Source: Candidatus Muproteobacteria bacterium RIFCSPHIGHO2_01_FULL_65_16
Lineage (GTDB): Bacteria; Pseudomonadota; Gammaproteobacteria; Acidiferrobacterales; Sulfurifustaceae
DNA: 14,377 bases
Reading direction: 5' to 3'
NCBI GenBank assembly: GCA_001785175.1
Contig: MFSY01000112.1
Span: 18,540 to 32,916, forward strand
Shown: positions 13,990-14,377 of the stretch, one piece after another
Position numbering within the stretch: position 1 is the stretch's first letter
Layout of the letters: each line of letters begins with the position of its first letter
Position numbers and translations under genes: made by a program
The notes under the pieces: generated by a model
Told to the model about the DNA's origin: nothing
What the model saw: only the letters and a program-made list of their open reading frames with translations
The model's database searches: none

Positions 13990-14377
13990 CTACAGTTTCT
14001 GAAGCCATGACGACACCTGATCGAGCGCAGTATAGCGGGTCAGGTCGACATGCAAAGGGGTGATGGAGACATGTTGGCGCCGGATGGCGTGAAAATCCGT
14101 GCCCGGGCCGGCGTCCGCCTCCGGGCCGGGCGCGCCCACCCAGTACACCGGCCGGCCGTGCGGGTCGGCGGCGCGAATCATGGGCTCGGCCATGTGCCGA
14201 TGGCCCAGGCGCGTGGCCTCGAAGCCGGCGATGGCCGCCATCGGCACATCCGGAACATTGACGTTCAGAATGGTGTCGGCCGGCAACGGCTCGTGCAAAA
14301 GCCGCCGCACCAGGCGCACGGCGATCTCCGCCGCGGTCTCGAAGTGCTGGCCGAGCTGGCCCACGAGCGACACCGCC
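13990..14377 (-). CDS. surE: 5'-nucleotidase/exopolyphosphatase SurE (C-terminal part; start beyond window)
   Basis: SurE is a metal-dependent nucleoside monophosphate phosphatase involved in stationary-phase survival. About 128 C-terminal residues are visible, roughly half the protein; the N-terminal DD and Ser/Asn metal site lies outside the window. The visible part matches the family closely: [40 protein letters not shown] and [17 protein letters not shown], with the E. coli-like ending SSWLQ. The reading frame is open through the right edge, so any start codon inside the window (for example GTG 14373) is internal. pcm follows 46 bp downstream. Confidence 0.95.
   Translation of the reverse strand, partial: AVSLVGQLGQHFETAAEIAVRLVRRLLHEPLPADTILNVNVPDVPMAAIAGFEATRLGHRHMAEPMIRAADPHGRPVYWVGAPGPEADAGPGTDFHAIRRQHVSITPLHVDLTRYTALDQVSSWLQKL

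Overview
The window is GC-rich and reads like a Gammaproteobacterium chromosome. The order surE-pcm-nlpD-rpoS, with recognisable NlpD and RpoS, is the classic gammaproteobacterial stationary-phase cluster. The group alaC-hom-thrC and a Che2-like chemotaxis cluster fit the same assignment. I cannot name a genus. Nearly all genes lie on the minus strand, so the window is best read from right to left.

Positions 14377 to 11318 (minus) hold the 3' end of surE, then pcm, nlpD and rpoS. pcm/nlpD and nlpD/rpoS are each separated by 2 bp, and both starts have the form TAG-CC-ATG with no Shine-Dalgarno sequence, which suggests reinitiation coupling. rpoS ends tail-to-tail with a small plus-strand gene of the Mth938-like family (10850-11227), and a palindromic repeat fills the gap between them.

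Positions 10694 to 6878 (minus) hold alaC (alanine/glutamate aminotransferase), hom (homoserine dehydrogenase with ACT domain) and thrC (threonine synthase). Both gaps inside this group, and the space after thrC, carry dispersed palindromic repeats that abut a stop codon. With the one after rpoS there are four such elements from three sequence families.

Positions 6600 to 1 (minus) hold a chemosensory operon: a sigma-54 type promoter, a small STAS protein, a membrane-anchored receptor-like protein without a sensor domain, cheY, cheA, a second receptor with a very short periplasmic loop, and cheR running off the left edge. The order resembles the Pseudomonas aeruginosa Che2 cluster (cttP-cheY-cheA-cheW-aer2-cheR2-cheD-cheB2), but no cheW is present between cheA and the receptor. 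CheA would phosphorylate CheY, and CheR would methylate the receptors.

Two features here deserve attention. The second receptor ends in TWTEF, a CheR-docking pentapeptide, directly upstream of cheR. The first receptor-like protein carries a CheZ-like D-x-T-x-Q segment near the end of its helical hairpin, so it may combine receptor and CheY-P phosphatase functions. Long plus-strand open frames across the chemotaxis genes are composition shadows and are not annotated.
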